Positions 1 to 10,008 of a stretch of DNA of 64,000 nucleotides are shown here, piece by piece. Positions within the stretch are counted from its first letter, which is position 1. Each line of letters begins with the position of its first letter. Origin of the DNA: Pseudomonadota bacterium (lineage in GTDB: Bacteria; Pseudomonadota; Gammaproteobacteria; Thiotrichales; Thiotrichaceae); contig PDPH01000050.1 in assembly GCA_002747435.1 (NCBI GenBank), positions 1 to 64,000 of the forward strand. The letters are read 5' to 3'. Below the pieces are notes generated by a model that was not told where the DNA came from, searched no databases, and was given only the letters and a program-made list of their open reading frames with translations. The translations under genes and the position numbers were made by a program.

Positions 1-78
1 GGAATCAATTTGCCAATGATTCACAGTTGGTCTCACGGATATGCCATCGGAAATGGGCACATATATGAAGGGTCATAA
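1..78 (+). CDS. possible 3' end of an upstream gene (partial)
   Basis: Frame 1 stays open from the first base of the window to a TAA at 76-78, giving 25 residues ending HIYEGS. Residues such as the WSHGY stretch look protein-like, but the piece is too short to identify. The gap to the next gene, 41 bases, fits a gene end followed by a new start. It could equally be chance read-through in non-coding DNA. Confidence 0.3.
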   Translation, partial: GINLPMIHSWSHGYAIGNGHIYEGS

Positions 79-119
79 ATTATTGGAAATGGTATTATAA
101 AAATAAAGGTAGCTCTACA

Positions 120-1817
120 ATGTCAGAATCGCGTTTTGATCTTGCGATTACTAGCTATTATTCGGATTTGCCGATAGACAAGCTGGTACAGGCTCTGATG
201 AAAATTATGGGATGTGAAAATGACCCACATCTTGAATTCAAATTATCTGATGCCTTACTGTCCAATGGTTCGAAAAGTGTGGTGATGGAAAATTTAACCG
301 AAGCCGAAGGCAAAGTCTATCAGGCACATTTTGGCAAGTTGAATGTAGCCACAGAATTACAAGCAGCACTTGCTTTGGTAGCCAAGGAAACTGAATCCAG
401 CAATGATGCTGTTGAGCAGCATACTTGTCCTGCCTGTCAGCATGTACAGCCCAAGGCTAAAAAAAATGAACCCAATGTTTGTCAAAATTGTGGTGTTGTT
501 GCGGAAAAATTTGAAAAATACCAAGAAAAAGTAAAAATTCTGGAACAAGAACGGCAAAAGCTGGAGCAAACCCAGACTAAAGCTTTGCGGGATGCCTTGG
601 ACAGAGCGCGTTATGCTGAACAGGAAAAGTTGCGGCAGGAAGCTCGTCAACAACTAGGTATTGAAGAGAAGAAAACCTCTCCTGTTGTTTTGCTTGGAGC
701 GATAGCTGTTGTATTAGCTTTAGGTGGTGGTACATTTTTTGGAATGAAACACTTGGGTCTTATGAGCTCTGAGGCAGAGTCCTCTGCTACAGATGCACTT
801 GCTGCACCGGAAGAAATACCTCAAGAGAAAAAAGGCATTAATATTAGCATTCAGCCTCCTAGTGGCGGAATTACTGTTTCAGGTATTAGTAATCCCGCCG
901 ATAGACCTGTAGTCGCTGCTCCTGATTTAGAAAACTATGGCGCACAGCAGCAGCTACCCGTTGGCGCAACGGATTTAACACAGTTTGGCGAAAACTTTAC
1001 AGGCGATATAGCCAGCACTGCTGGTTTAGATGCTTCTGATCAAGCCAGTCGAGGTGCGCAGGGCAGAGCCAGTACAGCATTTGCTGCACCACAGCGTTTA
1101 TTACCGAGTGAATTAGAGTTATTAAAGCTTAGCTTACAAACGCCTGTTGCAGCACAAAAATTCGAGCAAATTGATCTAGCAGGCTATCAAGAAAAACAGG
1201 CACGTTTGGAGCGATTACTTGGCTTGGGTATGCCAGAGTTAAGTTTAGTGTTTGCAGATGAGTGTCAGGATGTTTATGCAGGCTCTTTATTGATGTTACG
1301 GGTCGCGCAAGTTAATCACAGAGAAGCTGGTGGTGCAGCTAAGAAAGAGATTTTACGCGCATTGGATGCTTTAACTGAAAAAGCACCCACCGGTTCGCAT
1401 AGTATTTTGGTGCTTAATAGTTTAGCTATTGCGCAAGGCTTGTTTGATGAAACAGAAAAGAGTCAGGAAACCCTGCAAAGAGCGGCGAAGAAACTCACAG
1501 AGACTCAAGTTGACTCAATACCTGTATTTGATATATCACAGCAATACGATTTATTGTTGCAGATGATGCAGGATCATAAGCAGTACGGCTATTCCAAAGG
1601 CGCTAAATTGTTACAAAGCGAGGCCGAGGCTATTTTAGCCAAAGTGGCGGCTGAAGGTGACTTGTTATTACGCTCGCAGGCTTATACCAGCCTAGCTTCA
1701 GGTGCATTGATTCTAGGTGAAGATAAAAAAGCGCATGAGTGGGTGCAAAAAGTCGAAGATCCAAGCGCTCGCACACAGTTGAGCAAATACTTACCTGTCG
1801 CTGCGATTACTAACTAA
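120..1817 (+). CDS. zinc-ribbon single-pass membrane protein of unknown function
   Basis: 565 residues. Residues 103-124 hold two CxxC pairs (C103, C106, C121, C124), a rubredoxin-like zinc ribbon. Residues 130-180 are charged and likely a coiled coil, and one membrane segment lies near 188-208. This suggests a cytoplasmic zinc ribbon and coil with a periplasmic remainder. The periplasmic part starts with a low-complexity Ala/Ser/Pro linker and ends in a helical region (about 320-560) that looks like degenerate TPR repeats. The ATG lies about 10 bases after an AAAGG ribosome-binding site. The gene stands alone and converges with the exporter gene that follows. Related zinc-ribbon plus membrane-segment proteins occur in gammaproteobacteria without assigned function. 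I do not recognise a specific family. Confidence 0.85.
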   Translation: MSESRFDLAITSYYSDLPIDKLVQALMKIMGCENDPHLEFKLSDALLSNGSKSVVMENLTEAEGKVYQAHFGKLNVATELQAALALVAKETESSNDAVEQHTCPACQHVQPKAKKNEPNVCQNCGVVAEKFEKYQEKVKILEQERQKLEQTQTKALRDALDRARYAEQEKLRQEARQQLGIEEKKTSPVVLLGAIAVVLALGGGTFFGMKHLGLMSSEAESSATDALAAPEEIPQEKKGINISIQPPSGGITVSGISNPADRPVVAAPDLENYGAQQQLPVGATDLTQFGENFTGDIASTAGLDASDQASRGAQGRASTAFAAPQRLLPSELELLKLSLQTPVAAQKFEQIDLAGYQEKQARLERLLGLGMPELSLVFADECQDVYAGSLLMLRVAQVNHREAGGAAKKEILRALDALTEKAPTGSHSILVLNSLAIAQGLFDETEKSQETLQRAAKKLTETQVDSIPVFDISQQYDLLLQMMQDHKQYGYSKGAKLLQSEAEAILAKVAAEGDLLLRSQAYTSLASGALILGEDKKAHEWVQKVEDPSARTQLSKYLPVAAITN

Positions 1818-1873
1818 GCTCGTATTGTCTGCTTCAGTCTAGGAATCTGTTTATGTAAAACTCCAGACCTAAT

Positions 1874-1912
1874 CTGACAGTTACCGATTTTCGGGGGATG
1901 TCAGGTCAGGGT
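1874..1912 (+). terminator. probable terminator after the zinc-ribbon gene
   Basis: CTGACA (1874-1879) and TGTCAG (1899-1904) can pair around a 19-base loop, followed shortly by GGGTTTTT. The position between two convergent genes fits a terminator for the plus-strand gene. The stem is only six pairs, so confidence is moderate. Confidence 0.42.
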
Positions 1913-1983
1913 TTTTACAATCCAGAACGACAAGCACACGTCCATTCACAACAAGCCTTATTTAAAATCATACTAAAAACCGT

Positions 1984-3210
1984 TCACAAACGCTGTTTAG
2001 GGGGCAAGATCACATTGGCAAACACCAGTCCCGCCACAATAGACATAAAGCTCATAAACACTTGTGAAGCACTAGCAGCATCGACCAAAACCGTTTCACC
2101 CGTCATCATGGTACTCAAGCCGACATACACTTTACTACCCGGAACTAGTAAAACAATGCCCGGCAACAATACAATATGCGTGGGTGTATTACGCTTTTGC
2201 GCATAGGTATTGGCATATAAACCCAGAATCATTGCACCCGCAAAACCACCCAAATCATGCCTAAACAAACTATTACCCAATAATGACCCCGCATAAGCAA
2301 TAATACCTGCCAACAAGCCCCACACCGCGTCACGGTGACTAATCTTAAAAATAATCAATAAAGAAATACTCAAGCCCATGACAGCCAAGTATTGCGCGGA
2401 AGCATGAGACAAAAAAGCTGTATTATTGTACTCCACTAAACCCCATAATAAATCACCCAAGGCCAAACCAAAGGCTGTACCGAAGTACAAGCGAAACAGC
2501 ATCATACTGGCATCCATAATCCGTGCTGTTCCTGAACTTAAATGACGTGCGGCCAATTCACGTAAGCCCATCGTCAACGACAAACCCGGAATGAAGACAA
2601 TAATGCCGGACAACACCACAATCGGTACATCTAATGGTATCCCCATTGCGGCAACACCACTGCCTACAAAAGCAATCAATAAAGCCACCAAAGGCTCTAA
2701 CATTTCCTCAAAACGTGTATAACGCTTGGTTAACTGCGCTAATCCAAAGGCCAGCCACCCTGCCAACAAAGAAGCCAAAATATCGTACAACCCAGCATGG
2801 CACAGCACCGCAAAACAAGCAGAAGTTCCACCCCAAGCCAAAAATTCTAACCAGCGTGGATAAGGATCATCCAATATACGAATCTGGGTAATCCGCTCCA
2901 AGCCTTCATCCAAGGTCGCTCGCCCTGCCAAAACATCTTCTACCAGCTCATGTGTACGCGCCAGACGGTTCAAATCCAGACCATTCGGATTAACGCGCGC
3001 AATGTGCGTATATTCATCATCCGAGCCTTGTTCCCAGAAAATGAAACTCATGCTGGTCGGTGTCACTAAAAAAGAACCACGCAAGCCTAGCAAATGCGTG
3101 GTTTCAATCAAAATATGTTCTAAGCGATGGGAGGGTGTGCCATACTCGTGCATTGTTTTACCCAACTGTATGACAAAACGACGAGCACGAATAAATTCAA
3201 GGCGATTCAT
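1984..3210 (-). CDS. threonine/serine exporter family protein (ThrE type)
   Basis: 408 residues, an inner-membrane protein with about ten hydrophobic segments. The N-terminal part carries the cytoplasmic start typical of ThrE (residues 1-120, with HEYGTPSHRLE at about 21-31). It is followed by two five-helix bundles, the N-terminal ThrE domain and the C-terminal ThrE_2-like domain, fused in one chain as in Corynebacterium ThrE. In many bacteria these are two separate proteins. Known members export threonine and serine using the proton gradient; the substrate here is not shown by the sequence. The start follows an AAGGG site and lies 14 bases after the M16 gene, so the two are probably cotranscribed. 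Confidence 0.85.
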   Translation of the reverse strand: MNRLEFIRARRFVIQLGKTMHEYGTPSHRLEHILIETTHLLGLRGSFLVTPTSMSFIFWEQGSDDEYTHIARVNPNGLDLNRLARTHELVEDVLAGRATLDEGLERITQIRILDDPYPRWLEFLAWGGTSACFAVLCHAGLYDILASLLAGWLAFGLAQLTKRYTRFEEMLEPLVALLIAFVGSGVAAMGIPLDVPIVVLSGIIVFIPGLSLTMGLRELAARHLSSGTARIMDASMMLFRLYFGTAFGLALGDLLWGLVEYNNTAFLSHASAQYLAVMGLSISLLIIFKISHRDAVWGLLAGIIAYAGSLLGNSLFRHDLGGFAGAMILGLYANTYAQKRNTPTHIVLLPGIVLLVPGSKVYVGLSTMMTGETVLVDAASASQVFMSFMSIVAGLVFANVILPPKQRL

Positions 3211-3224
3211 GATTTTATTTACCC

Positions 3225-4562
3225 TTAAGGCGTTTGTGACTTTCCTCCTAAAATCAGGTTCACCATTTTATCGGGATGGATTTTGTCTTTAAATGCACGC
3301 CGAATATCGTCCACTGTAATTTTGTCTACCTTATCCGTCCAAGTTTCTAGGTAGTCCAAAGGCAAATCATTGCGTGCTATATTGGCAATGTTATCCAAAA
3401 GCTTGCGATTGCTATCAATGCGTAAAGCAAAGCCACCAATCAAGTTATCCTTGGCGGCCTGCAACTCGTCCTCGGTCGGGCCTTCCTCAACAAATTTACG
3501 CAAGACTTCCATAGCGACACTATTCGCTTCTTCTGCCTGATCATTTTTGGTTTGTAAACCCACCACAAACTCACCAACATTCTGACGAGGCGCAAAGTAG
3601 CTATAGACGCTATATGACAGACCGCGCTTTTCACGCACATTTTCCGTTAGGCGAGACACAAAACCGCCCCCACCCAAAATATGATTACCGACCAACATCA
3701 CCAGAAAATCAGGATCACTGCGCTTAATACCCAGTTGGCCAATACTGATATGGGACTGTGTGGTATCAAAAGGAATACGCAGTGTTTCCGCACTTTCCAG
3801 TGGTTGTGGATCAGCAGGCTCTGCCTGTTTAACACACTCCGCAGCATCCTTGGCAACAATGCCAGACAATAAGGTCTTGACTAACTTATCGGCTTGTTTA
3901 CGGTTGAGTGCGCCAACCATAATCACTCGCGCTTTGCACGCTTTAACATGCTGTTGATAGAACTGTTGTAAATCTTTCAGAGTAATAGCATTCAAGCTGT
4001 CAGCGCTGCTGGTACGACCATAAGGATGATCACTAAATACTGCCGCCCGAAAACGCTTATCCGCAACATAGCTAGGCTGAGTTTCTGCCTCGCCAATGAA
4101 AGCGATACTGCGCTCACGTTCTCGCTGAAAAACAGCCTTATCAAAACTAGGAGCGGCCAATTGCAAAGCCGCTAAACTAATAGATTGCGGCAAAATATCC
4201 TCATAAGTCAGACTGCGCAGATCAAATGACAAGGTATCATTCCCCGAACTGAGTAAAAACTCAGCTCCCAAATCTGCCCAAGCTTCACCTAAAGTAGCCG
4301 CGTCCATAGCCGCTTGATCGCCCCAAGCATCAACACCTTTAGGCGCAACTTGTGCCAACAAGTCGACCAAGCCTGTTTTGTCAGCAGGCTCAAAACGACT
4401 ACCTGCATCAAATTCTACATGCACATCGACCATAGGAATATTCATACTAGAGGCCAGCCATACACTTGCACCACTGTCTTGTTGCCAATGTTCAATCTTC
4501 AACGCCGCTAAAACCGGCATCGTCAACAAACTCAAACAAGCACCCAACAAAAATTGTTTCAT
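3225..4562 (-). CDS. M16 family peptidase-like protein, catalytically inactive partner
   Basis: 445 residues with a Sec signal peptide (cleavage near residue 19-20, after VLA). The fold-level sequence matches M16 (insulinase/pitrilysin) proteins, including the GGGGFVSRL stretch and an R-x-x-x-GLSYSVYS segment typical of the substrate-binding subunit. At the place where the zinc motif HxxEH should lie (about residues 60-75) there is none, so it cannot bind zinc in the usual way. It overlaps the active M16 gene upstream by four bases (ATGA). Paired M16 subunits, one catalytic and one inactive but substrate-binding, are known (for example mitochondrial MPP and bacterial M16B pairs). A periplasmic heterodimer is the likely arrangement. 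Confidence 0.9.
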   Translation of the reverse strand: MKQFLLGACLSLLTMPVLAALKIEHWQQDSGASVWLASSMNIPMVDVHVEFDAGSRFEPADKTGLVDLLAQVAPKGVDAWGDQAAMDAATLGEAWADLGAEFLLSSGNDTLSFDLRSLTYEDILPQSISLAALQLAAPSFDKAVFQRERERSIAFIGEAETQPSYVADKRFRAAVFSDHPYGRTSSADSLNAITLKDLQQFYQQHVKACKARVIMVGALNRKQADKLVKTLLSGIVAKDAAECVKQAEPADPQPLESAETLRIPFDTTQSHISIGQLGIKRSDPDFLVMLVGNHILGGGGFVSRLTENVREKRGLSYSVYSYFAPRQNVGEFVVGLQTKNDQAEEANSVAMEVLRKFVEEGPTEDELQAAKDNLIGGFALRIDSNRKLLDNIANIARNDLPLDYLETWTDKVDKITVDDIRRAFKDKIHPDKMVNLILGGKSQTP

Positions 4563-5971
4563 CGCATTAGCTCCAAGTTCATGCCCATACCTCGACGACC
4601 TTCACCCGCTTTACGCTCTTGTGGATCCAATACCGCAGTGCTGAGTTGGTCTTCATTAAAATATTTTTTTGCAACCGCTTGTACTTCTTCAGCCGTTACC
4701 GTACGCAGCCATTCAATTAAACGATCATTCGCATTTTCAGGTAAGCCCAAAGCCCAGTAAGTGCCTAGCTGCCGTGCTTGATTAAACACGGAGTCCCGAT
4801 TATAAACTTGCGATGCAATCCACTGATTTTTAACACGCTGCAACTCATCCTCTGTCACACCATCATCAGCCACGCGCTGAATTTCAGCATGTAAAGCTTT
4901 TTCTAAGTCCTCGACCGTGCGACCTTGAGCAGGAATACCTTCCACATAAAACATCTGTGGCCCACGCCCATAGAGGCCATTACTTGTTGATGCAGCATCA
5001 GCCACACGCTGTTCACTTTGAATAAGATTACGCTCAAAACGTGCGCCATCATTACCATCCAAAATAGCCGACAGCACTGTTAAGGCCAGTGCTTCACGAT
5101 CACTAGTGCTAGGCTCAAGCAAATTATTTAATTTGGGTACACGATAAGCCATCAATAAATAAGGCTGATCAGCGGGCGCTTTGACTACTATGCGCTTCAC
5201 ACCCATTTGTTCGGGTTCATTTTGTGGCTTACGTGTCGGTGGTTCTACACCCTCCAAACTGCCGTAATATTTTTCAGCAAGCTGATAAACTTCTTCAGGA
5301 TTAACATCACCGGCGACCACCAAAGCAGCATTGGCCGGGGTATACCAAGTTTTATAAAAATGACGCACATCATCTGCTGTTAGATTTTCCAAATCATCCA
5401 TCCAGCCAATAATAGGACGGCGATAAGGATGAGCCATAAAAGCTGTTGCCATCAAACGCTCATACAATAAAGCACGGGGCTGGTCATCAGTACGCATACG
5501 ACGCTCTTCCTGCACGACAGTGATTTCATGTTCAAACTCACCATCAGGCCACGCATTATTCGCAAAACGATCAGCTTCCAGCTTCATGACTTCCTCTAAG
5601 CGATTTGCAGGAATCTGCTGAAAATAATTGGTGTAATCGCGTGAGGTAAAAGCGTTTTCCTCCCCGCCTAAAGCCGCCACTTTGCGGGAAAACTCACCGG
5701 CTGGCACCGTAGGCGTGCCCTTAAACATCATGTGTTCCAGTGCATGCGCAACACCCGTTGTCCCATTAAACTCATCCACCGAACCAACACGCATCCATAA
5801 CATATGTACAGCAGTCGGGGCGCGATGATCCGTTTTGACAAACAGTGGCATACCATTTTTTAAGGTATAGGTATACAGATTGCTGTCCTGCTGAGTAGCA
5901 GGCGTAGGTTTAGCCCAAAGCGGTAGGGCAAACCCCAGCAGGCAAAATAATAGCAACAGACTTTTTTTCAT
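4559..5971 (-). CDS. M16 family zinc peptidase, catalytic subunit (pitrilysin-like)
   Basis: 470 residues with a signal peptide (residues 1-20, cleaved after LWA), hence periplasmic. The inverted zinc motif HALEH is at residues 76-80 (H76, E79 as base, H80). The third ligand is probably a glutamate near 156 in the VVQEERRMRTD segment, the normal spacing for the family. Length fits the short M16B class. It degrades or processes peptides; the substrate is unknown. Its stop overlaps the start of the inactive M16 gene, which supports coupled translation and a heterodimer. The 146-base gap to lipA upstream could hold its promoter. Confidence 0.93.
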   Translation of the reverse strand: MKKSLLLLFCLLGFALPLWAKPTPATQQDSNLYTYTLKNGMPLFVKTDHRAPTAVHMLWMRVGSVDEFNGTTGVAHALEHMMFKGTPTVPAGEFSRKVAALGGEENAFTSRDYTNYFQQIPANRLEEVMKLEADRFANNAWPDGEFEHEITVVQEERRMRTDDQPRALLYERLMATAFMAHPYRRPIIGWMDDLENLTADDVRHFYKTWYTPANAALVVAGDVNPEEVYQLAEKYYGSLEGVEPPTRKPQNEPEQMGVKRIVVKAPADQPYLLMAYRVPKLNNLLEPSTSDREALALTVLSAILDGNDGARFERNLIQSEQRVADAASTSNGLYGRGPQMFYVEGIPAQGRTVEDLEKALHAEIQRVADDGVTEDELQRVKNQWIASQVYNRDSVFNQARQLGTYWALGLPENANDRLIEWLRTVTAEEVQAVAKKYFNEDQLSTAVLDPQERKAGEGRRGMGMNLELMR

Positions 5972-6117
5972 AAGTGCCTCGCTAGTGCTTCAAAAAGGAA
6001 GGTTTTTCAGTATATCAGGCTATTATGCAAGTTCCGGCTCAGACATTACTTAGTAATGATTTGGTAATTTACCCAACAATAACGCACCCCATGCAACTGA
6101 TTGCTGGGCTAGTACAA

Positions 6118-7074
6118 TTAGAACAAGCCTCTGGCTTGCTGATCCGCGTGATAAGACGAGCGTACTAAAGGTCCACTCGCAACATGATCAAAACCAATAG
6201 ACTCACCATAAATGCGTAAAGCATCAAATTCATCAGGTGAATAATAACGCTCTACGGCTAAGTGTGAATCAGAAGGTGCTAGGTATTGCCCTATCGTCAA
6301 CATACGGCAACCATGGGCGCGCAAATCACGCATGGTTTCCTTAACTTCATCCAGCGTTTCCCCCAAACCCACCATTAGACCTGACTTGCTCGGCACATCC
6401 GGGTGACGTTCACCAAACAAACGAATCAACTCCAAAGACCATTGATAATCCGCACCTGGGCGCGCCTGTTTGTATAAACGCGGTACAGTTTCCATATTGT
6501 GATTAAAAACATCAGGCGGCGCTACAGACAATTCAGCCAAAGCAATCTCCATACGCCCACGAAAATCCGGCGTCAGAATTTCCACACCAATCCCTGGTTG
6601 CGCTTCACGCACTGCGCGCACACAATCAGCAAAGTGTTTTGCCCCACCATCCCGCAAATCATCCCGATCTACCGAAGTAATAACCACATACTTCAAGTGC
6701 ATATTGCGTACGGCAGCCGCCAAATGGGCTGGCTCTTGCTTATCTACCGGCAAAGGACGGCCATGTCCCACCTCGCAAAAAGGACAACGTCGCGTACAGA
6801 CTTGCCCCAGAATCATAAAAGTGGCTGTGCCATGCCCAAAACATTCAGGTAGATTAGGGCAAGCAGCTTCTTCACAGACCGTATACAGCTTGTTATTACG
6901 CAACATGCCACGTACCTTATTAGCTTGTGAGGCTGGTGGTAGCTTGACCTTGAGCCAAGCGGGTTTTTTTAGTGGCTCATCTTTAGGAACTACTTTGATA
7001 GGAATACGAGAAACTTTATCAGCACGGCGTAGCGGTACACCGGGCTCGGGTTTGTTATGTGACATGGTGGTCAT
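6118..7074 (-). CDS. lipA: lipoyl synthase
   Basis: 318 residues. Radical-SAM enzyme that inserts two sulfurs into octanoyl groups on lipoyl domains of 2-oxoacid dehydrogenases and the glycine cleavage H protein. Both iron-sulfur clusters are visible: the auxiliary cluster motif C67-x4-C72-x5-C78 and the radical-SAM motif C93-x3-C97-x2-C100. The C-terminal RSSY serine motif that completes the auxiliary cluster is present. Length is normal. The first ATG follows an AGG site; a second ATG three codons later is possible. lipB is not adjacent. It lies 77 bases after trkH on the same strand, so it may be the last gene of that long transcript or have its own promoter in that gap. Confidence 0.97.
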   Translation of the reverse strand: MTTMSHNKPEPGVPLRRADKVSRIPIKVVPKDEPLKKPAWLKVKLPPASQANKVRGMLRNNKLYTVCEEAACPNLPECFGHGTATFMILGQVCTRRCPFCEVGHGRPLPVDKQEPAHLAAAVRNMHLKYVVITSVDRDDLRDGGAKHFADCVRAVREAQPGIGVEILTPDFRGRMEIALAELSVAPPDVFNHNMETVPRLYKQARPGADYQWSLELIRLFGERHPDVPSKSGLMVGLGETLDEVKETMRDLRAHGCRMLTIGQYLAPSDSHLAVERYYSPDEFDALRIYGESIGFDHVASGPLVRSSYHADQQARGLF

Positions 7075-7151
7075 TTAGCCTGTAAATTAACGTTAGCCCT
7101 TTATTCTAGCGATAAAGCAAAGCTGGCGACAAACACGATTAAAAATATGCT

Positions 7152-8603
7152 TCACCGTCGCCAAAAACCTGGAGTTAGCACAACCAAAATGGTAAACAAT
7201 TCCAATCGCCCCATTAACATAGCAAAACACAGCCACCACTTAGAAAAAGTATCCATACTGGCAAAATTGGAAGCGACTTCGCCCAAGCCTGGTCCTAAAT
7301 TATTTAGCGTTGCAGCCACAGCCGCAAAAGCTGTCACCTGATCATGGCCACGCGCCAATAGCACCAAGAGGAAAATGACAAATACCGCAATATACATGGA
7401 GAAAAAGCCCCACACTGCTTCGACAACATTTTCTGGCAAAGGTTGACGATTAACTTTAATAGTCATACGCGCATTCGGGTGAATAAGGCGATTGACCTCA
7501 CGCATCCCCTGCTTAAACAGCAACAAAAAGCGAATAACTTTCATACCACCCGCCGTAGAGCCTGCACATCCCCCAACAAAGCTAGCAAACAGCAATAACA
7601 CTGGCAAAAAACCTGGCCAAGCACTGTAGTCAGTGGTCGTAAACCCCGTTGTTGTTGCGATAGAAACCACCTGAAAAATACCGTGCCGCATAGCATCAAT
7701 ATAACTGTGTTTATTACTGCCTAATACTAAATAGGCGACTGCTACGACAGACAATAAGGTCAGCATCAAGATATAGGTGCGAAACTCAGAATCCTGTAAA
7801 TACCCCCGTATACTACGTCCTCGCCAAGCCATAAAGTGCAAACCAAAATTCACCGCAGACAGCAGCATAAAAACAACCGCAATGGCTTCAATCGCGGAGC
7901 TATCAAAATAAGCCATACTGGAGTCATGTGGCGAAAAACCACCAATCGCTACCGTAGAAAAACTATGACTTATCGCATCAAACCAACTCATGCCAGCTAA
8001 GTAATAAGCCAATGTACATAACAAAGTGAGTGCCAAATAGATATACCATAGCAATTTGGCCGTTTCTGTAATACGAGGCGCTAGCTTGGCATCTTTCATG
8101 GGACCGGGCATTTCGGCACGATAGAGCTGCATGCCGCCAATGCCTAACATCGGTAAAATCGCCACAGCTAATACAATAATGCCCATCCCACCTAACCATT
8201 GCAGCTCTTGGCGGTAAAAAGCCAGTGAGCGTGGCATAGCGTCCAGCCCCACAATCACGGTTGCCCCTGTGGTTGTCAAACCAGAAATAGACTCAAACAC
8301 TGCATCGGTTAATGAAATTTCGAAATTATCAGACAAAACAAAGGGAACAGCGCCCGACAAGCCCAAACCTGTCCAAAACAGCACCACAATCAGAAAGCCT
8401 TCACGCAGACGCATTTCGCCACGAGCCTTATGCACTGGAATCCAAAGCAAAAAACCCACAACTAAAACTAATAAAAAGCTTTCCAAAAAAGGCCAGACAT
8501 CTGGGTCACCCATAACGTAACCCACCCCGGCGGGTGGCAACATGGTAATGCTGAATAACATCAGCAATAAACCCATCACACGTTGAATCAAGTAGAGTTG
8601 CAT
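7152..8603 (-). CDS. trkH: Trk system potassium uptake protein, channel subunit
   Basis: 483 residues, polytopic inner-membrane protein of the TrkH/KtrB superfamily. Four pore loops are seen in order: SGLTTTGAT (about 109), STVAIGGFS (about 217), ATTTGFTTT (about 318) and NNLGPGLG (about 435), each with the filter glycine. The length equals Escherichia coli TrkH. TrkH conducts potassium and is gated by the cytoplasmic TrkA ring. It starts five bases after trkA, so the two subunits are made from one transcript, together with the ntrYX genes upstream. Confidence 0.97.
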   Translation of the reverse strand: MQLYLIQRVMGLLLMLFSITMLPPAGVGYVMGDPDVWPFLESFLLVLVVGFLLWIPVHKARGEMRLREGFLIVVLFWTGLGLSGAVPFVLSDNFEISLTDAVFESISGLTTTGATVIVGLDAMPRSLAFYRQELQWLGGMGIIVLAVAILPMLGIGGMQLYRAEMPGPMKDAKLAPRITETAKLLWYIYLALTLLCTLAYYLAGMSWFDAISHSFSTVAIGGFSPHDSSMAYFDSSAIEAIAVVFMLLSAVNFGLHFMAWRGRSIRGYLQDSEFRTYILMLTLLSVVAVAYLVLGSNKHSYIDAMRHGIFQVVSIATTTGFTTTDYSAWPGFLPVLLLFASFVGGCAGSTAGGMKVIRFLLLFKQGMREVNRLIHPNARMTIKVNRQPLPENVVEAVWGFFSMYIAVFVIFLLVLLARGHDQVTAFAAVAATLNNLGPGLGEVASNFASMDTFSKWWLCFAMLMGRLELFTILVVLTPGFWRR

Positions 8604-8608
8604 AAAAT

Positions 8609-9982
8609 TTAGAAGAAGTGCAGACCCACTTGGAATAGTTTCTCGACAGCAGGAATATAACGCTTATCACTCAGAAACATAATGACATGATCTTCTGGCT
8701 CAATAACAATGTCATCATTCAAAATAATGAGCTCTTCACCCCGCACCAAAGCCCCAATAGTAGTTGAAGGCGGCAATTTCACCTCGCTAATACGCCGCCC
8801 AATGACGCGAGAAGTTTTACTGTCACCATGCGCAATCACCTCAATCGCTTCAGCCGCACCCCGTCGCAAGGAATGCACGGCAACAATATCACCGCGACGA
8901 ACATGCGTTAGTAGCGCACCAATCGTAATTAACTGCGGCGAAATAGCCAGATCAATACTGCTTTCAACTAGATTCGCATAACTGAGACGATTAATCAGAC
9001 TCATGACTCGCCGCGCCCCCAAACGCTTTGCCAACATAGAGGACAGAATATTCGCCTCATCGTCATTGGTTACAGCCACAAAAACATCAGTATGCTCAAT
9101 GTTTTCTTCCAACAACAATGATTCATCAGCCGCATCACCTTCCAGCACAATCGTCTTATTCAGGCGTTCTGCTAGCTTGGCGGCACGCTTTGAATTTATT
9201 TCAATAATCCTGACCTGATAACGAGCATTTTCCAACAAACGCGCTAAGCGATTACCAATATTGCCACCACCAGCAATAATAATACGTTTATAAGGTTTAT
9301 CCAGTTTGCGCAATTCACTGATAATAGCGCGAATATGTTTGGGGCTGGCAATAAAGAACACTTCATCATCCACCTCCAACACGGTATCTTGATCAGGCTG
9401 TACAGCCTTACCCTTGCGAAACACAGCGGCTACTTTCGCCTTAATACCGGGCATATGCTCATACATGTCATTAAACTTACGCCCAATCAATGAGCCACCC
9501 GCCAAAGCATGTACCCCAACCAACTGCACTTTACCATCGGCAAAATTAACGACTTGCAAAGCCCCCGGATGTGAAATCAACCGAAAAATATGTTCGGTCA
9601 CCAATTGCTCAGGGCTAATTAAAACATCGATTGGCAAAGCCTCTTGTACGAACAGGCATGGCTGTTCCAAATAGTGTGAGGAACGAATGCGGGCAATTTT
9701 AGTTGGTGTACGATACAGCGTAAAAGCAACCTGACAGGCAATCATATTCACTTCATCGCTATTGGTTACTGCAATGAGCATGTCAACATCTTTAATGCCA
9801 GCGCGCTCTAATACACGGGGGTAGGAAGCTTGGCCAATTTCAACACGAACATCTAATTTTTCCCGCATCTCCCGCAAGACGTGAGCATCGGTATCCACAA
9901 TAGATACATCGTTTTCTTCGTGCACCAGCGCTTCGGCGACTGATCTCCCTACTTGACCAGCGCCTAGTATCATGATTTTCAT
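8609..9982 (-). CDS. trkA: Trk system potassium transporter peripheral subunit
   Basis: 457 residues, the tandem-duplicated TrkA form. It has two NAD-binding Rossmann folds, each starting with GxGxxG-like motifs (GAGQVG at residues 7-12 and GGGNIG at about 237-242). Each is followed by a TrkA_C (RCK_C) domain, with the VHxLxxGxxEAIE type of sequence in the second half. TrkA forms a ring under TrkH and gates it in response to nucleotides. It sits 26 bases downstream of ntrX and 5 bases upstream of trkH. Confidence 0.97.
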   Translation of the reverse strand: MKIMILGAGQVGRSVAEALVHEENDVSIVDTDAHVLREMREKLDVRVEIGQASYPRVLERAGIKDVDMLIAVTNSDEVNMIACQVAFTLYRTPTKIARIRSSHYLEQPCLFVQEALPIDVLISPEQLVTEHIFRLISHPGALQVVNFADGKVQLVGVHALAGGSLIGRKFNDMYEHMPGIKAKVAAVFRKGKAVQPDQDTVLEVDDEVFFIASPKHIRAIISELRKLDKPYKRIIIAGGGNIGNRLARLLENARYQVRIIEINSKRAAKLAERLNKTIVLEGDAADESLLLEENIEHTDVFVAVTNDDEANILSSMLAKRLGARRVMSLINRLSYANLVESSIDLAISPQLITIGALLTHVRRGDIVAVHSLRRGAAEAIEVIAHGDSKTSRVIGRRISEVKLPPSTTIGALVRGEELIILNDDIVIEPEDHVIMFLSDKRYIPAVEKLFQVGLHFF

Positions 9983-10008
9983 AAGCGGATTATGCCGATA
10001 ATCGGCAA

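Noticed and set aside
1898..2206. Plus-strand frame overlapping the 3' end of the ThrE-type gene
   Set aside because: It overlaps a well-supported membrane protein gene on the other strand, and its product matches nothing.
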